A DNA stretch of 64,000 nt from an uncultured Paenibacillaceae bacterium. GTDB taxonomy: Bacteria; Bacillota; Bacilli; Paenibacillales; K13. The notes beneath the pieces are model-generated. The model ran no database searches, had not been told where the DNA came from, and worked only from the letters and a program-made list of their open reading frames with translations. The stretch covers positions 1-64,000 of the forward strand of contig CAJXLT010000015.1 in assembly GCA_913056365.1 (NCBI GenBank), in the 5' to 3' direction. The translations under genes and the position numbers were made by a program. Within the stretch, counting starts at the first letter, position 1. Every line of letters starts with the position of its first letter. Positions 27,253-35,698 of this stretch are shown in pieces.

Positions 27253-28545
27253 ATGGTGAAGAGGTTTACCAAACAAGAGAACAGCTGGATGTTCTATGAC
27301 TGGGCCAACTCCGCGTATTCCATTATTATCACAACTGCTGTTTTTCCATTGTTTTATAAGGCAGCAGCGTCGAATGCAGGAGTGAGTGGTGCCGATTCTA
27401 CGGCTTATTTGGGGTACACCATTGCGATTGCTACCTTCCTACTGGCTATGCTGGCACCGATCCTAGGGACCATTGCTGATTACAAGGGGGTTAAGAAGCG
27501 GTTCTTCACCGTGTTCTTCTTGGTTGGGGTGATCTCCACAGCTGTGCTAGCCTTTATCCCCTCTGATCATTGGCTCTTATTATTAATCTGTTACACCTTC
27601 ACCGTGATCGGATCTGCAGGAGCGAATGTGTTCTATGATGCGTTCCTGGTAGATGTCACGAGCGATGAGAGAATGGATACCGTATCCGCCCGTGGCTTTG
27701 GTCTGGGGTATATCGGGAGCACGATTCCTTTTCTCCTTAGTATTGTCATCATCATCCTGGCTCAACAGGAGGTGTTGCCTCTCTCTACTACCTTCGCAAG
27801 TAAGATCGCCTTCCTCATTACCGCCGCATGGTGGGGGTTGTTCACGATATCTCTCCTCAAGCATGTTCGCCAACGCTATTATATCGAACCTGACAAGCAT
27901 CCGGTGATCAACAGCTTCAGACGCCTTGGCACAACCTTCCTTCATATCAAGCAGTATCGCAGCGCATTCATGTTCCTCGTTGCCTACTTCTTCTATATTG
28001 ACGGTGTAGGCACGATTATTACGATGTCCACAGCCTACGGAACGGACCTCGGCATTAGCTCGACCAATCTATTGGTCATTCTCTTCGTCACCCAAGTTGT
28101 TGCTGCGCCGTTTGCCATGCTGTACGGCAAGCTGTCGAACAAGTTCACGGGAAAAAAGATGCTCTACGTAGGGATTGCCGTGTATATGATCGTCTGTATC
28201 TATGCATTCTTCATGAAGACAGTGCTCGACTTTTGGATTCTGGCGATGCTCGTTGCTACTTCTCAGGGAGGCATTCAATCGTTAAGCCGTTCTTACTTTG
28301 CCAAATTAATTCCGAAAGAGAATGCCAATGAGTTCTTCGGATTTTATAATATCTTCGGGAAATTCGCATCGATTATGGGACCGCTCTTAGTCGGGGTGAC
28401 TGCACAGATTACGGGACATTCCAATATGGGTGTGTTTAGTCTGGTTATTTTATTCGTCATTGGCATGCTTGTCTTGGCTCGTGTACCTGAACCAACAGCG
28501 TCTGGACATGCAAAGCCGTTGCGTAATGAATCGATACATAGCTAA
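27253..28545 (+). CDS. MFS transporter of the UMF1/Atg22-like family
   Basis: A 430-residue protein with about twelve hydrophobic helices. The start NSWMFYDWANSAYSIIITT is diagnostic of the UMF1 (Atg22/YxiO-like) branch of the major facilitator superfamily. The MFS loop 2-3 motif appears as GTIADYKGVKKRFF, and the mid-protein GGIQSLSRSYFAKLIPK is also family-typical. The substrate is unknown; amino-acid efflux has been suggested for related proteins. The gene stands alone, with AAAGGGGG before the ATG. Confidence 0.88.
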   Translation: MVKRFTKQENSWMFYDWANSAYSIIITTAVFPLFYKAAASNAGVSGADSTAYLGYTIAIATFLLAMLAPILGTIADYKGVKKRFFTVFFLVGVISTAVLAFIPSDHWLLLLICYTFTVIGSAGANVFYDAFLVDVTSDERMDTVSARGFGLGYIGSTIPFLLSIVIIILAQQEVLPLSTTFASKIAFLITAAWWGLFTISLLKHVRQRYYIEPDKHPVINSFRRLGTTFLHIKQYRSAFMFLVAYFFYIDGVGTIITMSTAYGTDLGISSTNLLVILFVTQVVAAPFAMLYGKLSNKFTGKKMLYVGIAVYMIVCIYAFFMKTVLDFWILAMLVATSQGGIQSLSRSYFAKLIPKENANEFFGFYNIFGKFASIMGPLLVGVTAQITGHSNMGVFSLVILFVIGMLVLARVPEPTASGHAKPLRNESIHS

Positions 28546-28571
28546 GCTGGACGGGGAATGTTCGAGGTGTG

Positions 28572-28913
28572 TTAATCTTCATCTGCCATTTCATCAATAT
28601 GTGCAAAGGTCAGCTTGATCAGATCTAGCGCCATTCGCTTCTCTTTGGCGGATCGGTTCAGCATGAGTTGTTTGATTTGATCGATGGACTGGTCATCCTG
28701 CAATTGGACAGAATCCATTAACAAATAATCCACGGTAATCCCCAACTGACTAGCCACTTTCACAAGCGTATCAAGTGAGAGTTTCCGCTCTCCTCTCTCA
28801 ATCTGTCCAATGAACGCTACGGATACGCCGACTTTCTCGGACAGATTCTCTTGTGTCAGATGCAGCTTCTGGCGTTCCTCACGAATGCGCTTGCCTAGTA
28901 AACCATAATCCAT
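28572..28913 (-). CDS. XRE-family regulator (SinR-like layout)
   Basis: A 113-residue protein. The N-terminal HTH reads LGKRIREERQKLHLTQENLS and VAFIGQIERGERKLS, followed by a ~45-residue C-terminal helical part that may dimerise. ATG 28913 has a GGGGGT site. It is divergent from a small membrane-protein gene (29078), with a tandem AT-rich repeat between them that looks like its operator. Confidence 0.88.
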   Translation of the reverse strand: MDYGLLGKRIREERQKLHLTQENLSEKVGVSVAFIGQIERGERKLSLDTLVKVASQLGITVDYLLMDSVQLQDDQSIDQIKQLMLNRSAKEKRMALDLIKLTFAHIDEMADED

Positions 28914-28962
28914 GATTGTTACCCCCTTCTCAACTAACGATAGGGAATGAAGGGAAGAAAGG

Positions 28963-29006
28963 TAATAAACTATTAGCTTTATTACTATTTACTATTAGCT
29001 TTATTA
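28963..29006. promoter_or_regulatory. Tandem operator-like repeat
   Basis: ACTATTAGCTTTATTA occurs at 28969-28984 and again at 28991-29006 (22 bp period). The first is also the right part of a dyad (TAATAAA...TTTATTA, 28963-28984). It lies between the XRE gene and the small gene at 29078. Confidence 0.6.
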
Positions 29007-29077
29007 TAGGTATAATAGCGATGAATTATTCATAACTTTACCAATCCTCCACAAAAACTCTTTAAGGAGATGATTCG

Positions 29078-29254
29078 GTGCTCAAATATATGATTCATTC
29101 GTGGCTCTTACTCTTAGGCATACCTATCCTTGTTCTTTGCTTTTATTTTGAGTGGCGATTCAGACAATTCAAGTTTTCGGCTGATAAGGTCGTAAGGTCT
29201 TCATCGAAGAACGAAGGTAAGGCACTTATATCCAGAAAAGTGAAGGAGAAATGA
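29078..29254 (+). CDS. Small single-pass membrane protein, 58 aa
   Basis: A GTG codon lies eight bases after AAGGAG and opens a 58-residue frame: a hydrophobic helix at residues ~6-25 (MIHSWLLLLGIPILVLCFYF), then a basic cytoplasmic tail rich in Lys, Arg and Ser. It is divergent from the XRE gene and shares its operator region, so the pair may form a repressor/membrane-peptide switch. No family is recognised. Confidence 0.55.
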   Translation: MLKYMIHSWLLLLGIPILVLCFYFEWRFRQFKFSADKVVRSSSKNEGKALISRKVKEK

Positions 29255-29409
29255 AGTGCTGCTCGACCTTACTGTTGCTATTCCGCAACCGTATCCGTGG
29301 ATCTATGTTGTAACTGTGACGGATATGGGTGATACGGACTGAAAGACATCTATAAATGAATAGTAAAATCATTATAGGACATACTTCTACATAAGTTAGA
29401 TTTAAGAAC

Positions 29410-29450
29410 GGGTTTAACTTTTGTTGATGTTTGGGTTTAACTTTGTTAAA
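29410..29450 (+). promoter_or_regulatory. Direct-repeat operator before the HTH gene
   Basis: GGGTTTAACTTT occurs at 29410 and 29433 (23 bp apart). The second copy contains the perfect dyad TTTAAC-TTT-GTTAAA (29436-29450), just upstream of the GGAGGTGA ribosome site. It is a likely autoregulatory site. Confidence 0.55.
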
Positions 29451-29466
29451 ATGGAGGTGAGAGGTG

Positions 29467-30105
29467 ATGTTCATGTCTACAATACAAGAGCGGAAGTTGG
29501 TTGTTGAGAAGAGCGAACAGTTACTAGAGGGTACGATGAAGCAAACCGATCCGGAGTTTTATCGAGCGTTCAGTAACATGCTGCATGATTATATTTTACT
29601 TACTAGCCCCCGTAAGAATATTGAAAACTTAAGAGATCTGCGTGATTTGATCCACCTAATGGCGGAAATTGTAAACCATGCTCAGCCGATTAAATCGTAC
29701 ACGACGGGTGAGTTGGCACGAATTTTTGGTGTCTCTATTCAGGCTGTTAACAAGTGGATCAAGGAAGGGCGGTTTATTGGTTATAAACGCGAGGGAAAAA
29801 ATCGACATAATCGGATTCCAGAAACGCTATCTTTTACAATGAGAACTGGTGAAGTCATGATGGTTCGTGAGGTTGTTGCCATGTACAATCATCAAAATTC
29901 AAAACATGATGGGGTCAAACTAAATTCAGATGAGCATCGAGATGCGATACTAAATGAGATTTCTAGGTTTATGAAGAAATACGGCGGCACTTATGAAATG
30001 GTTCTAGAAAATAAAAAAAATCGGACGATGGAAGAGGATCGTGATGCATCGATTTGGCTTGCACTGCTTGATGAATTGAGAGATATCCATGAAGCGAAGA
30101 AGTGA
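29467..30105 (+). CDS. HTH (MerR/excisionase-like) DNA-binding protein
   Basis: About 212 residues. A helical N-terminal half precedes a central HTH (TTGELARIFGVSIQAVNKWI, residues ~80-100) followed by a wing with KREGKNRHNRIPE, as in MerR or excisionase-type domains. The C-terminal ~80 residues are charged and helical. The next small gene overlaps by 17 bases, an antitoxin-toxin-like arrangement, but neither product matches a toxin family I know. It opens the AT-rich accessory island. Confidence 0.75.
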   Translation: MFMSTIQERKLVVEKSEQLLEGTMKQTDPEFYRAFSNMLHDYILLTSPRKNIENLRDLRDLIHLMAEIVNHAQPIKSYTTGELARIFGVSIQAVNKWIKEGRFIGYKREGKNRHNRIPETLSFTMRTGEVMMVREVVAMYNHQNSKHDGVKLNSDEHRDAILNEISRFMKKYGGTYEMVLENKKNRTMEEDRDASIWLALLDELRDIHEAKK

Positions 30106-30307
30106 GGAGCTGTATGGAACTAATTTTGAGTTCTTAAGACGTGCTTTTCCTGACCTCATTGATTCCATTGAGGATGGATTTTTCGGTGATGAACCGAGCA
30201 AGGGGCCGCGAAGATATCCGAACTTTGTACATCATGATCTTTACTCGATTCTAGAAGCGATATTTATTTTTATGGAAATTGACAAGCAGAGAGACTTAGA
30301 TAAGTGA
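30089..30307 (+). CDS. Small acidic protein of unknown function, coupled to the HTH gene
   Basis: A 72-residue protein containing a FLRRAFPDLIDSIEDGFFGD helix and a C-terminal LYSILEAIFIFMEID helix. Its start lies inside the end of the preceding gene, which indicates coupled translation and joint function. No catalytic motif is seen. A toxin or an accessory partner of the HTH protein are both possible. Confidence 0.6.
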   Translation: MKRRSEELYGTNFEFLRRAFPDLIDSIEDGFFGDEPSKGPRRYPNFVHHDLYSILEAIFIFMEIDKQRDLDK

Positions 30308-30472
30308 TAATTAATCCAAGTAGACCGTTATATTCGCTGTTTGAGGGGTTAAGGTGAACCTTATCATAAGTGAATGCGAAAAAAAATGGGGGGATACTCC
30401 CAACCTGTGTCATATAAATGATTTCAAATATGTTATTATAGAGTGAATTACGATAAAGGGAATGGTCTGAAG

Positions 30473-32518
30473 ATGATATTGGGCGTATTTATTAATGGAT
30501 TCAAATCTTATGCTCAAACAGCATATATTCACCTTTGTATAAATGAAAATTATAAATTCACAACCATTGTTGGAAAAAATGGAACAGGCAAGAGTGCAAT
30601 ATTGGAGGCTTTAAACTACTATTTTAAGCAGGGAACATGGAATGTCAATAGAGAAAGTAAAAACAGAGAGGATTTATTTATATCCCCTGTATTTCTCATA
30701 GAAAAAAAACCATTAGAACAATGGTTGGAAAATTCCGATTTTAAACCAAAAGCTTCGGAAATTAAGACTGCTTTAGAACGTGTGAGTAATTATCTTTGGG
30801 ATGAAGCCAATAATTCTTTTAAAGGCGCTACTCGGAGAGCTAATATGGTTGAGTTTTTTAATCAAATTGAAAAACTTAAAATCGACTATTCGAAATCCCA
30901 CTATTTGTTGGTCGCAGGACGGGATATTGATTCTAAAAGTACCAGCAAACCCTTTTCAAATATAGCTAAGGATTTAGGATCTGTGTCGTTAGATCAGGTT
31001 AATAATCTCATTGATGGGTACTATACCTATATTTATATTCCCGTAGAACAGCAAGCAAATTCAACGCTACGAATTGAGAATATACAAATGCAAAAAATAA
31101 TGAATCAAAATGTTATTCTGAAAATCGAACAACTCCTAAGAGGAAAACAGAATGTAGACGATAAAAATCAATCTTTAATCGATCATATAAATGGCCAGTT
31201 GTCGGTGTTCATTACTGATATTAACAGTGTTATAAAGTCCGTAAACCCTGACTATGAATTTAAAGCAATAAGAAATAGGAAGCAAAATTTAACACCTTCA
31301 GATATTGTTGATAATATTTTAGAAGGGTACTTCTCAAAAAGAACACTAAAAAGTTCTCAAAAAGAAATTGAAGAGTTGAGTTCAGGAGAACAACGGAGAG
31401 CACTTATTGATGTAATATATGCATTTTTAAGAGATAGAGGGAAAGAAGAAGAATCAAAGGGTAGGAATGTAATTCTAGCTATTGATGAACCAGAGGTTTC
31501 ACAAGACCTCACTCACTGTTTTGAACAATTTGAAAGGCTAGAAAAGCTTTCTAACATATATGGGAATCAAGTTTTGGTTACAACCCATTGGTATGGTGTG
31601 CTACCAGTAATAGAGAATGGGACTTTATTACATTTGTCTGATGTTGAGGAATCAAAATATGAGGGGAAGTTTTCAATTTTTGACTTTTATAATTATCTTG
31701 ATAATCAAGAAGACTTCCCCGATGAGATAAAATTAAAAAGCGTGTATGATTTGGCAATAAGTCTTTCAGCATATATCAGAAAAGAGTCTTCAAAACATTT
31801 AATTTTGTGTGAAGGTGGAACAGATAAAAGGTATTTGGAAACATTTCTTAACGTAGAAAAGGTAAGGGTCTTGCCGGTCGGGGGATTTAATAATGTACGT
31901 AATCTTTATAATCTATTGGTAATGCCGTTGAAAATAGATAAGAGAGTAAATAGTGTGAAGAGGGTTCTTTGTCTAACTGATACTGATCCCAATCTTACGG
32001 ACAGCACTGGCTTTAGTAAGGACCCCTCTGGAAAAATACAGTTGAAACGTATTCAAATAAATCATGAGTATAATAAAGTCGATTTAGTTAGCTTCGATAG
32101 CTATAATCCTAGTGCAGTTTATACTGTCACAAGAATTGAAGATGTGCTAGTCCCAAAACTATACAAGAAAGTAATTGAACGTATCATAGATAAGTACAGA
32201 GGGGAGCATGAAGACATATTATTTGATGAATACGAACTTTTAGAAACATCTACATTTACCAATCTTCGTGGAGAAACAAAGTTCTTATTTTGTAAATCAC
32301 ATGTAGCTAGCGAAAGGAAAAATAATTTCGTGTCATTTATTGAATCGAGAAAATCAGAGATATCTTATATATATGTGGAAGTGTTTAATACTTCAATGTC
32401 TAACGAAATAATTCAGCCGCCACCCCCTGTTTTTGAAAGTCTTAATGACTTTTTCAAAGAAGATGTGATAAAGGAATTAACCCCAACAATCGAGGCATCT
32501 GTAGGTGTTGATAATTAG
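30473..32518 (+). CDS. OLD-like AAA ATPase with TOPRIM domain (putative defence nuclease)
   Basis: About 681 residues. An ABC-type ATPase occupies residues ~1-430: Walker A GKNGTGKSAILEAL near 33, signature LSSGEQRRALID, Walker B NVILAIDEPEVSQD, H-loop VTTHWYG. A TOPRIM domain follows: LCEGGTDKRYLE gives the metal-binding Glu (~446) and LTDTDPN the DxD (~502). This is the OLD-family layout, ATP-regulated DNA nucleases often involved in phage defence. No UvrD-like helicase adjoins it, so it is not a Gabija pair; it resembles solitary OLD proteins. ATG 30473 or an upstream GTG (30443) could start it. Base composition is AT-rich relative to the window's core genes. Confidence 0.85.
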   Translation: MILGVFINGFKSYAQTAYIHLCINENYKFTTIVGKNGTGKSAILEALNYYFKQGTWNVNRESKNREDLFISPVFLIEKKPLEQWLENSDFKPKASEIKTALERVSNYLWDEANNSFKGATRRANMVEFFNQIEKLKIDYSKSHYLLVAGRDIDSKSTSKPFSNIAKDLGSVSLDQVNNLIDGYYTYIYIPVEQQANSTLRIENIQMQKIMNQNVILKIEQLLRGKQNVDDKNQSLIDHINGQLSVFITDINSVIKSVNPDYEFKAIRNRKQNLTPSDIVDNILEGYFSKRTLKSSQKEIEELSSGEQRRALIDVIYAFLRDRGKEEESKGRNVILAIDEPEVSQDLTHCFEQFERLEKLSNIYGNQVLVTTHWYGVLPVIENGTLLHLSDVEESKYEGKFSIFDFYNYLDNQEDFPDEIKLKSVYDLAISLSAYIRKESSKHLILCEGGTDKRYLETFLNVEKVRVLPVGGFNNVRNLYNLLVMPLKIDKRVNSVKRVLCLTDTDPNLTDSTGFSKDPSGKIQLKRIQINHEYNKVDLVSFDSYNPSAVYTVTRIEDVLVPKLYKKVIERIIDKYRGEHEDILFDEYELLETSTFTNLRGETKFLFCKSHVASERKNNFVSFIESRKSEISYIYVEVFNTSMSNEIIQPPPPVFESLNDFFKEDVIKELTPTIEASVGVDN

Positions 32519-32565
32519 TGGAAGATTCCACCACAGTCTCCGACACACACTTTACCAAGTCATCC

Positions 32566-32597
32566 AAGGGAGAACGTCTCACAGGCGTTTTCCTTTT
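32566..32597 (+). terminator. Likely terminator after the OLD-like gene
   Basis: AAGGGAGAACG (32566-32576) pairs, with G-U pairs, to CGTTTTCCTTT (32586-32596) around a 9-base loop; the 3' arm itself is T-rich. Confidence 0.55.
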
Positions 32598-32678
32598 ACC
32601 ACGAACGTTCTACCATTGCCTCTCTTGCCACTTGCTGTGCATAGGATTCACCTAACCCGACGGATTCGTAATACTCCC
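32596..32678 (-). pseudogene. C-terminal gene fragment cut off by the IS21 insertion
   Basis: An open minus-strand frame runs from the IS boundary to a stop at 32596 and ends in LGESYAQQVAREAMVERSW. Joined across the 8-bp target duplication it continues in frame from the fragment at 35170-35325 (RVKCVTCNKVTREY | YESVGLGES). I do not recognise this tail. Confidence 0.45.
32671..32678. repeat. Target-site duplication, left copy (ATACTCCC)
   Basis: The 8-mer ATACTCCC at 32671-32678 recurs at 35170-35177, immediately outside the two IS21 ends. Eight bases fits the 4-8 bp duplications known for the IS21 family. Confidence 0.75.
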
Positions 32679-32796
32679 TGTATTTCGTCAAGCTAAATTC
32701 CCCAAAAAAATCGTGTATTTTTCCCCATCGTTGTCATGGGTATTTTTCGTAGCGTCAACAGCATCATCGGCGGCTTGGTAAGCGCATACCCATCTC

Positions 32797-33549
32797 CTAT
32801 CGTGCCTTCATCAGTGCATGCTTCATCCGGTAGCTTTCGCCTTCAAATACAAGCAAGTGACCGTGATGCGCCAGCCGATCAATCATGGCTGCCGCCATTT
32901 GGTCATCGGTGAAGACCGTTCCCCATTTGGAAAACTCCAGGTTCGTCGTTATGATCAAACTTCTACTCTCATAACTGTCTGCAATGACGCGAAACAATAG
33001 CTGCGAACCTTCTTTGTCTACAGGGATGTAGCCCCACTCGTCCAGAATAAGCAGCTGGCATCGTTGAATTTCATTCATGAGCTTCTCCAACGTTCCCCCT
33101 CGTTTCGCTTCTGCCAGACGCATCACCAGTTCTGCCACGGTATAGAACTTCACGGCCATCCCTAGTTCACAGGCGCGAAGCCCGGTTGCAATCGCCAAAT
33201 GCGTCTTGCCGGTACCAACTGGACCATAGAGCACAAGGTTGCGGCGCCCCTGAATAAAAGTCCCTTCTGTCAAATCGCTCCATTGCAACGAGGTCGGCAG
33301 CTTGACGCCCTGTTGTTCATAGCCCTCCAGTGTCTTGTACACGGGAAAGCCGGCTCGATTCAGGAGGCGGCTTCGACGGCTTCGCTCCCGGTTTTCCATT
33401 TCCTCTGCCAGCACGCGGTGGAGAAACGCCTCTTGCTTCGGGGTGGCTTCCGTCTCGCACAGTGCCACTGCACGCTGGCTCAGCACGAGCTTCTTGCAGA
33501 AAGCGGAAATCTCACTGCGAAGAGCTTCGCGTTCACGGATCACGCTCAT
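32797..33549 (-). CDS. istB: IS21 helper ATPase IstB
   Basis: A 250-residue AAA+ protein that controls target choice and IstA activity. Walker A is GPVGTGKTHLA, Walker B LLILDEWGY, sensor 1 IITTNLEFSKWG, and the arginine region DRLAHHGHLLVFEGESYR. It overlaps the end of istA by four bases (ATGA), as in other IS21 elements. The upstream part of the frame beyond ATG 33549 is the shadow of istA. Confidence 0.95.
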   Translation of the reverse strand: MSVIREREALRSEISAFCKKLVLSQRAVALCETEATPKQEAFLHRVLAEEMENRERSRRSRLLNRAGFPVYKTLEGYEQQGVKLPTSLQWSDLTEGTFIQGRRNLVLYGPVGTGKTHLAIATGLRACELGMAVKFYTVAELVMRLAEAKRGGTLEKLMNEIQRCQLLILDEWGYIPVDKEGSQLLFRVIADSYESRSLIITTNLEFSKWGTVFTDDQMAAAMIDRLAHHGHLLVFEGESYRMKHALMKAR

Positions 33550-35012
33550 ACCTGCGCACCCCCAATCGGCTCCAGCATCTGGTCGTATACGCCGAGATCC
33601 ACAACGCTGCAAGGTTCAGGTTCAAAGGTCGCCAGCCTTGCGGCCAGTACGATGCTGTTCGCACTCGTGAGCCGTCCGAGTTCGGCTGCTTGCTCCATCG
33701 CCTGCAGCGCGGTATCAAAGTCATAGCGGCCCGTCAGCTCTTGGATGGTGCGAAGCGCTTCTTTAAGCGCGGGACGCTCAAGAGCATCCATCTCTTCGCG
33801 CAAGCGGTCCGGAAGAGCTTTGCGGATGAGGCTGTTCCGCCATGCCCCCGGGCTATGAAGCAAGCGACTGAGTGTCGTCCGTACATCGACGCTGTCGGTT
33901 CGCTGCTTGCCGAACATGCGGATATGGGTGCTGATCGGATCACCGGTTGGCGCAAGCGGTTCAACAGTGTGCGCCCCGATTCGTACGACGAGTTCTCGAC
34001 CTGCCCACTCCGGTGCGGACGAGTAGAAGTGCTTGCCGTCTACAAGGAACTTCCCATAGCCGTCGGTCTTCACGCGTGTGTAGCGACAAGCGGCGAATGG
34101 AGATGTAGGCAGGTACAGCATCGCCTTCTTGTCATCTTCAAATAGCAGATGAATGGGCACGCCTTTCTTGTAATGCTCACGCTGCCAGTCCGTTTCACAG
34201 CGATCCAGCAATTCTTGGTTGAAGGCTTGTACATCGGTTACGCTCGGGAGAGGGACGAACAGATTGCGCCGCATATAACCTACCTTGTTCTCCACATTCC
34301 CTTTCTCGTGTCCAGCGTAAGGGTTGCAGAACGTAATCTGGAAGCCATAGTGCGCCTTGAAGCGCAGAAATACTTCCGCCATCCTGACGTTGTCACTGAC
34401 ACGACGATCGACGCCGCTGGCGTTGTCGAAGATGAGTCGAGTCGGCACACCACCAATCCGATGGAACAGGTCCTGGAGTCCATGTGCCACGCACTCTGCG
34501 GTCTCTCCACCAAAGAGCTGAACGTAACCGGCGTTACTGTAGGGGAAGCTGACGCACAGAAATTTGTACATACGCTTCTCGCCTCCCGCATCCAAGAAGT
34601 CCGCTTCCCCGAAGTCCACCTGAGCTTCGCCGGGCTGCCAGTCTAGTTCTAATGTGCCTTCTTGGTGATGGTAGTCACGCAAACTCTTCACATAGCGTTG
34701 CACCAGCGGGTAGGAAGCATCGTAGTCTTCGCATTCGGCGATCAAGCGCTTGTGAATGCGCATGGCTGTATGCCGCTGCTTATACCGGTTCTTGCGGTCT
34801 TCTTCGAGCCACTGCTGAATGAGCGGCTTAAACGGATCTAGCTTGGAAGGTAGTACTGCCTTGCGAACGGGCTTTTGCTGTACGAACGTTTCATTGGCCA
34901 TGTATTTGCTCACCGTCTTTCGATCGATCCGCAACCGCTCGGCTATAGCCACAGGACCCAACCCCTTGCTCTGCAGATCTTTGATCATTTCCACCTGACT
35001 CATCTTCAACAT
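33546..35012 (-). CDS. istA: IS21 transposase IstA
   Basis: A 488-residue DDE transposase. The N-terminal HTH reads VEMIKDLQSKGLGPVAIAER and RKTVSKYM. The catalytic residues appear in QVDFGEAD (D), RLIFDNASG (D) and HEKGNVENKVGY (E). Full length for the family, with no internal stop. Confidence 0.95.
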   Translation of the reverse strand: MLKMSQVEMIKDLQSKGLGPVAIAERLRIDRKTVSKYMANETFVQQKPVRKAVLPSKLDPFKPLIQQWLEEDRKNRYKQRHTAMRIHKRLIAECEDYDASYPLVQRYVKSLRDYHHQEGTLELDWQPGEAQVDFGEADFLDAGGEKRMYKFLCVSFPYSNAGYVQLFGGETAECVAHGLQDLFHRIGGVPTRLIFDNASGVDRRVSDNVRMAEVFLRFKAHYGFQITFCNPYAGHEKGNVENKVGYMRRNLFVPLPSVTDVQAFNQELLDRCETDWQREHYKKGVPIHLLFEDDKKAMLYLPTSPFAACRYTRVKTDGYGKFLVDGKHFYSSAPEWAGRELVVRIGAHTVEPLAPTGDPISTHIRMFGKQRTDSVDVRTTLSRLLHSPGAWRNSLIRKALPDRLREEMDALERPALKEALRTIQELTGRYDFDTALQAMEQAAELGRLTSANSIVLAARLATFEPEPCSVVDLGVYDQMLEPIGGAQV

Positions 35013-35169
35013 CTCCCATCACCGAACCTCTCGTCGTTCACCTCTTACGAAAGGTATCGGTTCGTTGTGATCGAACAGTTTGTCCCCCACGATCATGATG
35101 GGGAATTTTGCACGATTTTTTCGGGGAAATGACTTTGATCATTCGGGGTATTTTTAGTTTACATTACAC

Positions 35170-35325
35170 ATACTCCCGCGTAACCTTATTGCACGTCACA
35201 CACTTCACCCGTGAAACACGTGCAAGTATATATGTATTCCAATTCCAGAAGTCAAGGTGCAATATCATGTGATTTGCAGCTCTTGCCGCAGATTGGGCAT
35301 GCAAACTCTGATCCTCGTTCAAAGT
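35170..35325 (-). pseudogene. N-terminal remnant of an ISL3-family transposase
   Basis: On the minus strand, CPICGKSCKSHD (around 35270-35300) and, in a second frame, HLDFWNWNTYILARVSRVKC (35195-35260) are the zinc-binding start and the following strand of ISL3 transposases. The two parts are out of frame and the catalytic domain is absent. The IS21 element cut this remnant. Confidence 0.6.
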
Positions 35326-35329
35326 CAAG

Positions 35330-35484
35330 AAACAAATGAATTGTTGGGCGATCCGGCCATCACGACGGCTATTCTGGACCGAATCCTGCATAAGAGCGAG
35401 GTGATTAAACTAAGCGGAGACAGCTTCCGACTCAAGCATCGAGAGACCATATTTGGTGATTTCTGGGTTTTGAGAGTTATTTAG
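35330..35484 (+). pseudogene. C-terminal remnant of a second IstB
   Basis: The plus-strand frame ELLGDPAITTAILDRILHKS, VIKLSGDSFRLKHRE is the C-terminal end of an IS21-type IstB with no ATPase domain. It is on the opposite strand to the intact istB and diverged from it, so it comes from a different, older element. Confidence 0.65.
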
Positions 35485-35629
35485 CGGAATCTGCCCAAAA
35501 GTAGTTGATGGTTACACCATCGCCCTAGTAATGGTTTTACTGGTCAGTACTTATAATTTAGCATAGTGTCAGACATTAACCATTAGGTATAGCTAGCGAG
35601 GAAGCTAAAATTTAAATATCTACAAAAAA

Positions 35630-35686
35630 TATTTACAACGTCAATAGCGTGTGTTATTATAGAAAAAACTATTGACAATGTAAATA
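35630..35686 (+). promoter_or_regulatory. Promoter framed by an 18-bp inverted operator pair
   Basis: TATTTACA-AC-GTCAATAG (35630-35647) and its inverted partner (35669-35686) match at 16 of 18 positions. A promoter TTTACA (35632) - 17 bp - TATTAT (35655) lies between, so one operator covers the -35 box and the other the start region of the HTH gene at 35699. Confidence 0.7.
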
Positions 35687-35698
35687 GGGGGCGTTGAA

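Larger units (their letters stand above)
32679..35169 (-). mobile_element. Complete IS21-family insertion sequence
   Basis: About 2491 bp carrying istA and istB in the standard overlapping order on the minus strand. The ends share imperfect inverted repeats: 32696-32740 (TTCCCCAAAAAAATCGTG and TTTTTCCCCATCG segments) matches the complement of 35087-35131 (TTCCCCGAAAAAATCGTG, AATTCCCCATC). An 8-bp direct repeat ATACTCCC flanks it. Both frames are intact, so the element may be active. It is richer in G+C than the island around it, a sign of separate arrival. Confidence 0.88.

Noticed and set aside
33199-34145. Long plus-strand frames through the IS21 region
   Set aside because: They are antisense shadows of istA and istB, which have full-length family matches.
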